64,000 nucleotides of DNA from Streptomyces plumbidurans (GTDB lineage: Bacteria; Actinomycetota; Actinomycetes; Streptomycetales; Streptomycetaceae), in NCBI RefSeq assembly GCF_019857225.1, contig NZ_JAFJSY010000001.1, forward strand, positions 284,770 through 348,769. Reading direction: 5' to 3'. The notes beneath the pieces are model-generated. The model did no database searches. It had not been told where the DNA came from and saw only the letters and a list, made by a program, of their open reading frames with translations. The translations under genes were made by a program, and so were the position numbers. Each line of letters starts with the position of its first letter. Positions within the stretch are counted from its first letter, which is position 1. Shown here in pieces: positions 44,060 to 52,517 of the stretch.

Positions 44060-44065
44060 GACCAA
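44052..44065. promoter_or_regulatory. dre-like GntR operator
   Basis: TTGGTC-AA-GACCAA is a perfect inverted repeat. Its core TGGTC-N2-GACCA matches the HutC/DasR-type operator (dre, TGGTCTAGACCA). It covers the -35 element of the GntR promoter. Confidence 0.6.
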
Positions 44066-44145
44066 TCCTGGAACCTGTTCGCACACCGTGAGGCGCTCGC
44101 AGCACAGCGTTCACACGGCGTTCGTGCGGCCGGGACGGCCGCAAC

Positions 44146-45030
44146 CTAGGAGGCGGCCAGGGACTGCAGCTTGTCCGGGTTGCGCATGATGTAGACCGAC
44201 TGGATGCGGCCCTCGTAGACATCCACCTGGAAGACGCTGTCCGGCTTGCCCGCCGACAGGACCAGGATCGCGATGCCTCCGTTGAGCTCCAGGAGGCGGA
44301 CGGTCGGGTCCGGCACACCCTTCTCCGCGGCCCCGATGAGGAAGCGGCCCACCTTGTCGGCGCTCTCCAGGACCCGCAGCGGCGCCCTGGACTTGCCGCC
44401 GCTGTCGCCCACGAGCCGCACGTCGGGTGCGAGCAGTTCCAGGAGCCCTTCCAGGTCGCCCTCCCCGGCGGCGGCGAGGAACCGCTCGGTCAGCTCGCGG
44501 CGCCGTGCGGGATCGACCTCGTAGCGCGACCGCCGCTCGTCGACGTGCTTGCGGGCCCGGCCGGCGAGCTGGCGCACCGCAGCCTCGCCGCGTTCGAGCA
44601 TGGCGGCGATGTCGGCGTACGGGTAGCCGAAGGCCTCCCGCAGGACGAACACCGCGCGCTCCAGGGGCGAGAGCGACTCCAGGACGACCATGACGGCCAG
44701 TGAGACGGAGTCGGCGAGTACGGCACGCTCGGCGGCGTCCGGGACGGTGTCGCCGAAGTCGGTCGCATAGGGCTCGGGCAGCCAGGGGCCGACGTAGGCC
44801 TCGTTGCGCGCCTTGACCTGGCGCAGCCGGTCGATGGCGAGGCGGGTGGTGATGCGCACCAGATAGGCGCGCGGTTCGCGCACGTCGCCGCGGTCGCCGC
44901 CGGACCAGCGCAGCCAGGCCTCCTGCACCACGTCCTCCGCGTCGGCCACCCGCCCGAGCATGCGGTAGGCGACCCCCATCAGTACGGGGCGGTGCTCTTC
45001 GAATACGTCGGTCTCGGTTTCGGTCGTCAC
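44146..45030 (-). CDS. ECF41-type RNA polymerase sigma factor
   Basis: 294 aa. Sigma region 2 (HRPVLMGVAYRMLGRVADAEDVVQEAWLRW) and region 4 (LSPLERAVFVLREAFGYPYADIAAML) are followed by a SnoaL-like C-terminal domain of about 110 residues. The three ECF41 marks are seen: WLPEP in the linker, a DxGGK motif (GDSGGKS) and NPDKL near the end (YIMRNPDKL). In ECF41 the C-terminal domain acts as a built-in regulator instead of an anti-sigma factor. Start GTG 45030; the longer frame runs through the divergent promoter. The usual neighbour, a COE-type (carboxymuconolactone decarboxylase, oxidoreductase or epimerase) gene, may be represented by the divergent reductase-like gene. Confidence 0.9.
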   Translation of the reverse strand: MTTETETDVFEEHRPVLMGVAYRMLGRVADAEDVVQEAWLRWSGGDRGDVREPRAYLVRITTRLAIDRLRQVKARNEAYVGPWLPEPYATDFGDTVPDAAERAVLADSVSLAVMVVLESLSPLERAVFVLREAFGYPYADIAAMLERGEAAVRQLAGRARKHVDERRSRYEVDPARRRELTERFLAAAGEGDLEGLLELLAPDVRLVGDSGGKSRAPLRVLESADKVGRFLIGAAEKGVPDPTVRLLELNGGIAILVLSAGKPDSVFQVDVYEGRIQSVYIMRNPDKLQSLAAS

Positions 45031-45141
45031 GGGTCCATCCCAGGGGATGTGTCTGGTTGTGTCCAGGAGAAATCCTCGTGTCCCGGTGCAGAATGGCCCA
45101 CGATCCGCCGGTGGGCGGCGGTCCGGACGCGGGAGGCAGCC

Positions 45142-45795
45142 ATGCGGTACGCGGTTCTGGGCACGGGCGTGGTGGGCCGGACGCTCGGCACCAAGCTGGT
45201 CGAACTCGGCCACGAGGTGACGCTCGGCTCACGCGCCAAGGACAATCCGGGGGCCCTGCAGTGGGCGCGCGAGGCCGGTGCCGGGGCGCGGGCCGGCACC
45301 TTCGAGGACGCGGCCTCCACCGCGGAGGTCGTCGTCGTTGCGGTCGGCGGGCGGGTGGCGCTGGCCGCGCTGGAGGCGGCCGGGGCGGCGAACCTCGACG
45401 GGAAGGTCCTCGTCGATGTCTCCAACCCCCTCGGGTTCGAGGACGGACAGGTGCGGCTCGACCCCGTCGGGTCGGACAGCACGGGCGAGCAGATCCAGCG
45501 CGCATATCCGCACGCGCGCGTGGTGAAGACGCTCAACACCGTCAACTGCGAGGTGATGGTGGCTCCCTCCCTGGTGCCGGGCGAGCACCAGATCTTCGTG
45601 TGCGGGGAGGACGCGGGAGCCAAGGAGCAGGTCACCGGCATGCTCGGCGAGTTCGGCTGGCCCGCGCACCGGGTGCTCGACCTGGGCGGCATCGCCTCGT
45701 CGCGCGGCGTCGAGATGTTCCTGCCGCTGTGGCTGGACCTCATGCGCACTCTGGGCAAGACGCATTTCAACCTGGAGTTCCACACCGGGAATTGA
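45142..45795 (+). CDS. NADPH-dependent F420 reductase-like protein
   Basis: 217 aa Rossmann protein. The N-terminal dinucleotide motif is YAVLGTGVVGRTLGTKLVELGHEVTLGSR, followed by VVVVAVGG and VVKTLNTVNCEVM, the pattern of the Fno/F420 oxidoreductase superfamily (also Npd-like proteins). GGGAGG lies 5 bases before ATG 45142. It is divergent from the ECF41 sigma factor (111-bp gap) and could be its target gene. The C-terminal half matches 'NAD(P)-binding domain' proteins of unknown substrate. Confidence 0.82.
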   Translation: MRYAVLGTGVVGRTLGTKLVELGHEVTLGSRAKDNPGALQWAREAGAGARAGTFEDAASTAEVVVVAVGGRVALAALEAAGAANLDGKVLVDVSNPLGFEDGQVRLDPVGSDSTGEQIQRAYPHARVVKTLNTVNCEVMVAPSLVPGEHQIFVCGEDAGAKEQVTGMLGEFGWPAHRVLDLGGIASSRGVEMFLPLWLDLMRTLGKTHFNLEFHTGN

Positions 45796-45812
45796 TGTCG
45801 GCGCACCTCGGG

Positions 45813-45828
45813 GCTACCCGTGGGTAGC
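45813..45828. promoter_or_regulatory. 16-bp perfect inverted repeat between reductase and hydrolase genes
   Basis: GCTACCC-GT-GGGTAGC lies 18 bp after the reductase stop and 60 bp before the hydrolase start. It may be a small terminator or an operator. The 2-base centre favours a protein-binding site. Confidence 0.4.
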
Positions 45829-45887
45829 AATTGCTGACAAGCTGTCTACACGGCGTCCGTCAGCGAGCCCCCCACGAGGAGCAACCC

Positions 45888-46736
45888 ATGTCCGCCACCG
45901 TCTCCTTCAAGGTCCCCTCCCCACGCGGCCCGCAGCCCGTGACCGTGTCCTACGCGCGCGTGGGCAGCGGCGAACCGCTGCTCCTGCTGCACGGCATCGG
46001 TCATCACCGGCAGGCCTGGGACCCGGTGGTGGACATCCTGGCGACCGAACGCGACGTGATCGCCGTGGACCTGCCCGGCTTCGGGGTCTCCCCCGCTCTG
46101 CCCGACGGGCTCGACTACGACCTGCCCACGACGACGGCCCTGTTCGGCGCGTTCTGCGAGGCGCTGGAGCTGGAGCGTCCGCATGTGGCGGGCAACTCGC
46201 TCGGCGGTCTGATCGCCCTGGAGCTCGGCCGCGAGAAGCTCGTACGGTCCGTGACCGCGCTGTCCCCGGCCGGGTTCTGGTCGCAGGCCGAGCGGCGCTA
46301 CGCCTTCGGCATGCTGACCGGGATGCGGCAGATCGCCCGCCGGCTGCCACTGCCCCTGGTGCAGCGGCTGTCGCGCTCGGCGGCAGGCCGGACGATGCTG
46401 ACGAGCACGATCTACGCCCGCCCCGGCCGCCGTTCACCCGAGGCCGTGGTCGCCGAGACGCTGGCCATCGCGCAGGCGACGGGCTTCGACGCGACCCTGC
46501 GGGCCGGGACGACCGTCCAGTTCACCGACGACCTCCCCGGCCTCCCGGTCACCGTGGCCTGGGGCACCCGGGACATGCTGCTCGTGCGCCGTCAGGGGAT
46601 ACGCGCCAAGCAGATGATCCCCCGGGCCCGGCTGGTGCGGCTGCCCGGCTGCGGGCACGTCCCGATGAACGACGACCCGGCGCTGGTCGCCCGCGTCATC
46701 CTGGACGGCAGCCGGGTCCCCGCCGCGCGCCGCTGA
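45888..46736 (+). CDS. Alpha/beta-fold hydrolase
   Basis: 282 aa. Oxyanion motif LLLLHGIGHHRQAW, nucleophile elbow GNSLGG, acid in AWGTRDMLL and His in GCGHVPMNDDP complete the triad. Length and order match the epoxide-hydrolase/haloperoxidase-type group, cytoplasmic. GAGGAG precedes ATG 45888. The last 300 bp are also open on the other strand as the end of the EamA gene. Substrate unknown. Confidence 0.87.
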   Translation: MSATVSFKVPSPRGPQPVTVSYARVGSGEPLLLLHGIGHHRQAWDPVVDILATERDVIAVDLPGFGVSPALPDGLDYDLPTTTALFGAFCEALELERPHVAGNSLGGLIALELGREKLVRSVTALSPAGFWSQAERRYAFGMLTGMRQIARRLPLPLVQRLSRSAAGRTMLTSTIYARPGRRSPEAVVAETLAIAQATGFDATLRAGTTVQFTDDLPGLPVTVAWGTRDMLLVRRQGIRAKQMIPRARLVRLPGCGHVPMNDDPALVARVILDGSRVPAARR

Positions 46737-47618
46737 GGACGCGCGCCCGCGGGTCAACGCACCGGATCCGAGGGCGACTCCGGCGCCGACGAGTGCGCTG
46801 CCGAGGGCCTGGGCGGCCCCGTAGGAGCCCGTTCCGGCGAGCGGGGCCGTGCAGGCGGCGGCGACCGGGATGAGGCCGGAGAAGAGCGTCGCGCGCTCGG
46901 CGCCGAGCCGCTGCATGCCCATGTACCAGCACACGAAGCCGACGACGGTGACGACCACCGCCTGCCACAGCAGCGCGGCGGTCTCGGTGGCGTCGGGGCG
47001 CCGCAGCCACGCCGAGCCGTCTGCGAGCAGCCCGGCCGCCGCGGACTCGACCGCCGCGATGCCGCACACCGTGGCGGACAGCAGCCGGGGCCCCAGTGGC
47101 CGCAGGACGGGCACGGCGAGCACGGCGAAGCCGACCTCGCCGACCAGCGCGCAGGCGGACCAGGCGATTCCGGTGCCGTCCGTACGGCCCCACCCCTGGA
47201 CGGTGAAGGCACCGCAGGCGACCAGCAACGCCCCGCACAGCACGGTGCGTTGGGGCCTGCGGCTGTCGAGGAGCGGGACGACGACCCCCACGACCACGGG
47301 CGCGCAGCCCACGAAGACGCCGGGCACGGCCGGTTCGGCGGAGCGCTCGGCCGCGATCACCGCCAGGTTGAAGCCGACCATGCCGACGGCGGCGAGCAGC
47401 GCGAGGCGCAGCCACTGGCGGGGCGCGAACGCCCGCAACCGGGCGGCCGCACCTGCCCGGGCCAGGGGCAGGAGCAGCACACAGGCCAGGCCGTAGCGCA
47501 GGAACTGGCCGCCCGCGTACGGGTAGTGGCCGAGGACGCTGTTCGCGGTGAAGGACCCGCCGACGAGGACACAGGCGAGCGCGGCGAGCAGGGCCCCGCG
47601 CGCGGTGGTGGCGTTCAT
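46434..47618 (-). CDS. EamA/DMT-family exporter with an abnormal C-terminal extension
   Basis: 394 aa. Ten membrane helices in two EamA repeats end near residue 290 (GAAQALGSALVGAGVALGSGALTRG). There is no stop there. The frame continues for about 100 hydrophilic residues (about 46736 down to 46434), antisense to the last 303 bp of the hydrolase gene. This tail is Gly/Asp/His/Arg-rich, as expected of a shadow frame, and is unlikely to be functional. ATG 47618. Divergent from the MocR regulator at 47666 across 47 bp, the usual arrangement for a regulator and its DMT exporter. Confidence 0.8.
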   Translation of the reverse strand: MNATTARGALLAALACVLVGGSFTANSVLGHYPYAGGQFLRYGLACVLLLPLARAGAAARLRAFAPRQWLRLALLAAVGMVGFNLAVIAAERSAEPAVPGVFVGCAPVVVGVVVPLLDSRRPQRTVLCGALLVACGAFTVQGWGRTDGTGIAWSACALVGEVGFAVLAVPVLRPLGPRLLSATVCGIAAVESAAAGLLADGSAWLRRPDATETAALLWQAVVVTVVGFVCWYMGMQRLGAERATLFSGLIPVAAACTAPLAGTGSYGAAQALGSALVGAGVALGSGALTRGRASSAARGGDPAAVQDDAGDQRRVVVHRDVPAAGQPHQPGPGDHLLGAYPLTAHEQHVPGAPGHGDREAGEVVGELDGRPGPQGRVEARRLRDGQRLGDHGLG

Positions 47619-47665
47619 GGCGGCGACGCTAGGCAGCGCGGCGGTCCGGTTTAAGGTCCATTTCC

Positions 47666-49180
47666 ATGACGCCATCGGAGACCAATCGGCACGAGGCTCG
47701 GGGCGCGGCTCGTGACGGGGCCGACGACGGGGCTGGGGCGCCCGACCCGGCCGGGAGCACGGATGCGCCGGGCGGCTCCCCCGCCTGGGAGCTGTTGCTG
47801 CCCGCCGTCTCCGCTCCGGCACGCACGCGTGGACGGTCACTGCAGGCGGCGCTGCGCGAGGCGGTGCGCACGGGGAGGCTGGCGCCGGGCACACGGCTGC
47901 CGTCGAGCCGCGACCTCGCCGCCGACCTCGGGGTGTCACGGGGGCTGATCACCGAGGCGTACGAGCAGTTGACGGCGGAGGGCTATCTGCGCAGCGGGCG
48001 AGGCGCGGGCACCTGGGTCGGGGGTGCCGTGCGCGCCGCGCCGCCACGCGCGCGTGACCTCGCTCCGCGCTCCCCCGGTACGCGCGCCGACTTCGTGGCG
48101 GGCACGCCGGACCTGTCGCTGTTCCCGCGCTCCGCCTGGGCCGCGGCACAGCGCGCCGTCCTGACGGAGCTGCCCCACCACGACCTCGGGTATCCCGATC
48201 CGCGCGGGCTGCCACGGCTGCGTACCGCGCTGGCGGAACTGTTGGCGCGCCGCCGGGGCGTGGTCGCGGACCCGGAGCGGATCGTCGTCGTCTCCGGGGT
48301 GGCGCAGGCGACGGCCCTGCTCGGATTCGTGCTCCACGCGCGCGGGGTGCGCACCATCGGCGTCGAGGATCCCGGAAGCCCTCAGCACGACGCCCTGTAC
48401 GCCTCGGCCGGCGTCACCACCGTGCCGCTGCCGCTGGACGGCGAGGGAGTCGTCGTAGGACCGCTCCGGGAGTCGGGCGTGCGGGCCGTGGTGACGACGC
48501 CCTCCCACCAGTTCCCCACCGGAATCGCCTACTCCGCGCGCCGCCGCACTGAACTGCTCCAGTGGGCGCGCTCCGTGGACGGCATGGTCCTGGAGGACGA
48601 CTACGACGGCGACTTCCGCTACGACCGCGCCCCCGTGGGCGCGCTGCAGGGCCTCGACCCGGAGCACGTGGCCTACGCCGGTTCGGTCAGCAAGTCGCTC
48701 GCGCCGGGTCTGAGGCTGGGCTGGCTGCTCATACCGGAGTCGCTGGCCGACGAGGTGATCGAGCGCAAGCGCACCATGGATCTGGGCCATCCCACCCTCG
48801 ACCAGGCGCTGTTCGCCCGCTTCGTCGAGCACGGCGACTACGACCGGCAACTGCGCCGCTGCCAGCGCGCGTACCGCGAACGGCGCGACACGCTGGTGGC
48901 CGCCCTGGAGGAGCACTTCCCGGGCTCGCAGGTCGCCGGCATCGCGGCGGGGCTGCACGTCATCGCCGCGTTCCCGCGCCGGTACGGCCCGCAGGACGTC
49001 TTCCTGGCTCGCATGGCCGCGGCCGGAATCGCCGTACGCCCGTTGACGGACTACACGCACGCGCGTGCCGGACACGACGACGACGGGGACGTACGGCTCG
49101 TCCTCGTGTACGCGCATCTCTCACCCGCACGGATCCGGGCGGGCGTGCGGCTGATGGCGGGTGCCGCGGAGGCGGCCTGA
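47666..49180 (+). CDS. MocR/PdxR-type regulator (GntR HTH fused to aminotransferase fold)
   Basis: 504 aa. The GntR winged helix (SLQAALREAVRTGRLAPGTRLPSSRDLAADLGVSRGLITEAYEQLTAEGYL, about residues 58-115) is joined to a class I aminotransferase domain (about 140-500). The PLP-binding lysine is in AGSVSKSLAPGLRLGW, the cofactor Asp region in LEDDYDGDFRYDR. It has a 40-residue disordered N terminus. The 47-bp gap to the divergent EamA gene includes a direct repeat of GGTCC (about 47647 and 47656), consistent with MocR direct-repeat operators. Likely controls the exporter in response to PLP or an amino compound. Confidence 0.9.
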   Translation: MTPSETNRHEARGAARDGADDGAGAPDPAGSTDAPGGSPAWELLLPAVSAPARTRGRSLQAALREAVRTGRLAPGTRLPSSRDLAADLGVSRGLITEAYEQLTAEGYLRSGRGAGTWVGGAVRAAPPRARDLAPRSPGTRADFVAGTPDLSLFPRSAWAAAQRAVLTELPHHDLGYPDPRGLPRLRTALAELLARRRGVVADPERIVVVSGVAQATALLGFVLHARGVRTIGVEDPGSPQHDALYASAGVTTVPLPLDGEGVVVGPLRESGVRAVVTTPSHQFPTGIAYSARRRTELLQWARSVDGMVLEDDYDGDFRYDRAPVGALQGLDPEHVAYAGSVSKSLAPGLRLGWLLIPESLADEVIERKRTMDLGHPTLDQALFARFVEHGDYDRQLRRCQRAYRERRDTLVAALEEHFPGSQVAGIAAGLHVIAAFPRRYGPQDVFLARMAAAGIAVRPLTDYTHARAGHDDDGDVRLVLVYAHLSPARIRAGVRLMAGAAEAA

Positions 49181-49278
49181 CCGGTACCGGAGCCGTGCCG
49201 GAGCGGCCGTACGGCTTGTTCCTTCCGCTTCGAAGCCCCCTCCCCGGCATGCCGGTTCCGTTGCCTCCGGGGTCAGTT

Positions 49279-49300
49279 GTTCACTTGGGGTTTCCGTGCG
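49279..49300 (+). promoter_or_regulatory. PHO box candidate upstream of phoD
   Basis: GTTCACTTGGG fits the 11-base PhoP direct-repeat consensus at every position and is followed immediately by GTTTCCGTGCG, which fits at 8 of 11. It lies 65-86 bp before the phoD start codon. Confidence 0.55.
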
Positions 49301-49365
49301 CGCTGCGGCGCACCAGTAGTTGTGGCATCGCACACTGGCCGGATCCCGTCCCTGGAGGCGCATCC

Positions 49366-50949
49366 ATGTCACACCGTCTGTTCCCGGGCCGCCGCAGCGT
49401 GCTGCGCGGCACCCTCGCCGCTTCGGCGGCGCTGACCGTGCCCACCGCCCTCGGCGCGGCACCCGCCTTCGCCCTCTCGGGACGCCCCAAGGCAGACTGG
49501 GGCGTGCAGGCAGGAGACGTGACCGCCGACTCGGGCCTGGTGTGGGTGCGCTCCGACCGCCCGGCCCGGATGATCGTCGAGACGTCCGCGACGGAGTCGT
49601 TCCGCGCACCGCACCGCTGGCACGGCCCGCTGCTCGGTGCGGACTCGGACTTCACCGGCACGACCCGGCTGCACGGTCTGCCCTCGGGCGAGCAGATCCA
49701 CTACCGCGTGCTGCTCGCCGACCCTGACGACCCGCGCCGCACCGGCGAGCCGGTGACCGGCACGTTCCGCACGGCGCCCGCGAGACGGCGCGACGGCGTC
49801 AAGTTCGTGTGGTCCGGCGACCTGGCGGGCCAGGGCTGGGGCATCAACGAGTCCATCGGCGGCTACCGGATCTTCGACGCCATGGCGCGCACGGACCCGG
49901 ACTTCTTCCTGTGCAGCGGCGACAACATCTATGCCGACGGCGCCCTTTCGGCGACCCAGGCGCTGCCCGACGGCAGCCTGTACCGCAATGTCACCACAGA
50001 GGCGAAGTCGCACGTCGCGGTCACCCTCGACGACTTCCGCGGGAACTTCCGCTACAACCTGCTGGACCAGGCGCTGCGCCGGTTCAACGCGCAGGTGCCA
50101 GGCGTCATCCAGTGGGACGACCACGAGGTCCGCAACAACTGGTACCCGGGCGAGGTCATCGCCACCGGCACCCCCTACCCGGCCGGCACCCGCCTCGACG
50201 ACCTGGCCGTGCGTTCCCGGCGGGCCTTCTCCGAGTACTTCCCCATCTCGACCATCAGCGGCCGCCCGGACGGCCGGATCTACCGCGTCCACCACCACGG
50301 CCCGCTGCTCGACGTCTTCGTGCTCGACATGCGCACGTACCGCAACGCCAACTCGTCCGACGACCAGACAGTCGACCCGCAGGGCATTCTCGGCGCCGAG
50401 CAGCTGGAATGGCTCAAGCGCGAGCTGTCGCGGTCGCGGGCGGTGTGGAAGGTCATCGCCGCCGACATGCCGCTCGGCCTCGTCGTGCCCGACACGAACG
50501 AGGGCAAGGCCAACATCGAGGCCGTCGCCCAGGGCGACCCGGGCGCGCCGCTGGGCCGCGAACTGCAGATCGCGGAGCTCCTGCGGTACATCAAGCACCG
50601 CCGCATCACCGGCACGGTGTGGCTGACCGCGGACGTTCACTACACCTCGGCCCAGCACTACGACCCCTCGCGCGCCGCGTTCAAGGACTTCGAGCCGTTC
50701 TGGGAGTTCGTGTCCGGGCCGCTGAACGCGGGCTCGTTCCCGGCCAACGCGCTGGACGGCACCTTCGGCCCGGACCGGGTGTTCGTCAAGGCGCCGACCG
50801 CTTCGAACGTCTCGCCGGCCGAGGGTTACCAGTTCTTCGGCGAGGTCGACATCGACGGCGGCAGCGGAGAGCTGACGGTGCGGCTGCGCGAGTACGACGG
50901 CACGGTGCTGTTCACCAAATCGCTGCAGCCGGGCCGCGTAGGCCAGTAG
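49366..50949 (+). CDS. phoD: Alkaline phosphatase D, Tat-exported
   Basis: 527 aa. A twin-arginine signal (PGRRSVLRGTLAAS) begins the protein, with cleavage expected after an Ala near residue 37. A PhoD N-terminal domain (WGVQAGDVTADSGLVWVRSDRPARM) precedes the metallophosphatase core: WSGDLAGQGWG, LCSGDNIYADG, QWDDHEVRNNWYP and LTADVHYTSA, the metal ligands of PhoD. It hydrolyses phosphate esters extracellularly. ATG 49366 follows GGAGG; the frame upstream is a shadow of the MocR gene. The candidate PHO box suggests PhoP control under phosphate starvation. Confidence 0.9.
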   Translation: MSHRLFPGRRSVLRGTLAASAALTVPTALGAAPAFALSGRPKADWGVQAGDVTADSGLVWVRSDRPARMIVETSATESFRAPHRWHGPLLGADSDFTGTTRLHGLPSGEQIHYRVLLADPDDPRRTGEPVTGTFRTAPARRRDGVKFVWSGDLAGQGWGINESIGGYRIFDAMARTDPDFFLCSGDNIYADGALSATQALPDGSLYRNVTTEAKSHVAVTLDDFRGNFRYNLLDQALRRFNAQVPGVIQWDDHEVRNNWYPGEVIATGTPYPAGTRLDDLAVRSRRAFSEYFPISTISGRPDGRIYRVHHHGPLLDVFVLDMRTYRNANSSDDQTVDPQGILGAEQLEWLKRELSRSRAVWKVIAADMPLGLVVPDTNEGKANIEAVAQGDPGAPLGRELQIAELLRYIKHRRITGTVWLTADVHYTSAQHYDPSRAAFKDFEPFWEFVSGPLNAGSFPANALDGTFGPDRVFVKAPTASNVSPAEGYQFFGEVDIDGGSGELTVRLREYDGTVLFTKSLQPGRVGQ

Positions 50950-50969
50950 CTCCCGTACCCTTTCCGGTG

Positions 50970-51004
50970 GGCCGCGTACCGGCGTCATCCCCCGGTGCGC
51001 GGCC
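50970..51004 (+). terminator. Terminator after phoD
   Basis: GGCCGCGTACCGG (50970-50982) pairs with CCGGTGCGCGGCC (50992-51004), 13 bp with a single G-U wobble and a 9-base loop. It starts 20 bp after the phoD stop. Confidence 0.75.
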
Positions 51005-51110
51005 TTCGCGCGTCCGGCGGCCCGTCTGAGCCGGAGCCGCGAACTCGTCCCGGCACGACTGTTCTTGCAGGTCGGAACGGATTGTCAGTGGTCGGCCCTA
51101 CGGTTTTTCC

Positions 51111-52517
51111 ATGACGCGATCTTTGCAGGCCGTGGCCTATCGACGACCCTCCGTGCTGGAGTCCTCGGCGGGCGAACGACGCCTGGGACTGGAGACCTCG
51201 CAGGGTGCCACACCCCGCGGGGCCGAAGACCATCCCCGTTTCTTCGCGGGCTTCCTGACGTCCCCTCAGGTGGCCGCCGCGGGACTGCTCGCCGTGGCGG
51301 ACGTGGCCGCCGCGCGCTACTACCAGCGGCAGCTGAGCGCCTCGCTCGACCCGGTGGTGACGGGCAACGGCGACCGGCTGCGCTTCGAGTCCTTCTCGGG
51401 CTGCTGCGGGGTGTACGCCCGGCTGGACGTGCTGGAGCCAGGCCTGGACGGCAGCCAGGTGGGCCACGGCACGACGAACGTCGACGTCAACAACCCACTG
51501 CGCGAGGCCCTCTCCCGGATCGGCTCCGACGATCCGCTGCATCTGCGGGTCGGGCCCGAGGAGTTGGCCGTGACGACGCTGGACGGCCCGGTCGTGGAGA
51601 AGAAGGTGCCGCTGCCGGACCGGTGGCTGCGGGGGTTCGCGGAGGCCCAGGTAATCGCGGGCGGCTTCGATCTGCGGGCCGAGCTGCCCGCGGCCGAGGC
51701 CGTGCGGTTCCTGCGTTCGCTGCCGCGCGGCGGCGGGCGGGGCGCCGCAACGGGCCCGCGGTGGGTGGTGCCGGCGGGCGGCACCCTGCGCCCGACCACC
51801 CGGCCGGTACCCGGCGCGGTGTGCCTGCCCGGCCCGGAGCGGCTGATCGCGCTCCAGCGCGTCCTGCGGCACGCGACGGCGCTGCGGGTCTACGGTCCCG
51901 CGGCCGCGGGCACCGCCTCCGCGGCGAGCGCGTGGGAGGCCGTCCTGCCCGGGATGCGGTTGACGCTCACGCTGTCGCCGGACGCCTCGCGCGGGTTCTC
52001 CGGGGAGGGCGGTGTCCTCGACGCGCTCGCCACCGACGAGGCCGCCGAGGACGCGGAGCTGATCTCGGTGCTGCTCGCCTGGGAGCCGCGTATCGACGTG
52101 TCCGATCTGGCCGCCTCCTCCGGCCTCACGGCCGAGCGGGTCCGCGCCGCCCTGATCCGTCTGGGCACCTCGGGCCGGGTGGGCTACGACACGGCGGAGG
52201 CGGCCTACTTCCACCGTGAACTGCCCTACGACGCCGAGCGGGTGGAGCGGCACAACCCGAGACTGCGTTCGGCCCGGGCGCTGGTGGCCGCGGGCGCGGT
52301 CACGCTGGACGGCTCCCTCGGGACGGTGACGGCGGAGGACGGTCATGTGCACCGGGTGCGGGACGAGTCGGGGGTGCTCAGCTGCAGCTGCCTGTGGTGG
52401 GCGAAGTACCGCGGCGGCCGGGGGCCGTGCAAGCACGCGCTGGCGGTGCGGATGGTGCGGCGCGGCGGCACCGCGGTGGAGCAGGGCAGGACACGGGTCG
52501 ACGGGGGTGTGCGATGA
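51111..52517 (+). CDS. SWIM zinc-finger domain protein
   Basis: 468 aa. The C-terminal SWIM motif is GVLSCSCLWWAKYRGGRGPCKHALAV (CxC...CxH, about residues 423-448). The rest is mainly alpha/beta with a possible winged-helix-like stretch (VSDLAASSGLTAERVRAALIRLGTSGRVGYD) before the zinc finger. No nuclease or ATPase motif was seen. The stop overlaps the start of the DUF6493 gene as ATGA, so the two proteins are made together. SWIM proteins next to HEAT-like proteins occur in MoxR/VWA-type (yeh-like) clusters, but no MoxR or VWA gene is present here. Function unknown. Confidence 0.8.
   Translation: MTRSLQAVAYRRPSVLESSAGERRLGLETSQGATPRGAEDHPRFFAGFLTSPQVAAAGLLAVADVAAARYYQRQLSASLDPVVTGNGDRLRFESFSGCCGVYARLDVLEPGLDGSQVGHGTTNVDVNNPLREALSRIGSDDPLHLRVGPEELAVTTLDGPVVEKKVPLPDRWLRGFAEAQVIAGGFDLRAELPAAEAVRFLRSLPRGGGRGAATGPRWVVPAGGTLRPTTRPVPGAVCLPGPERLIALQRVLRHATALRVYGPAAAGTASAASAWEAVLPGMRLTLTLSPDASRGFSGEGGVLDALATDEAAEDAELISVLLAWEPRIDVSDLAASSGLTAERVRAALIRLGTSGRVGYDTAEAAYFHRELPYDAERVERHNPRLRSARALVAAGAVTLDGSLGTVTAEDGHVHRVRDESGVLSCSCLWWAKYRGGRGPCKHALAVRMVRRGGTAVEQGRTRVDGGVR

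Noticed and set aside
45031..45141. ECF41 promoter in the divergent gap
   Set aside because: No TGTCAC-type -35 with a CGTC -10 at proper spacing could be found on either strand, so no feature is listed.
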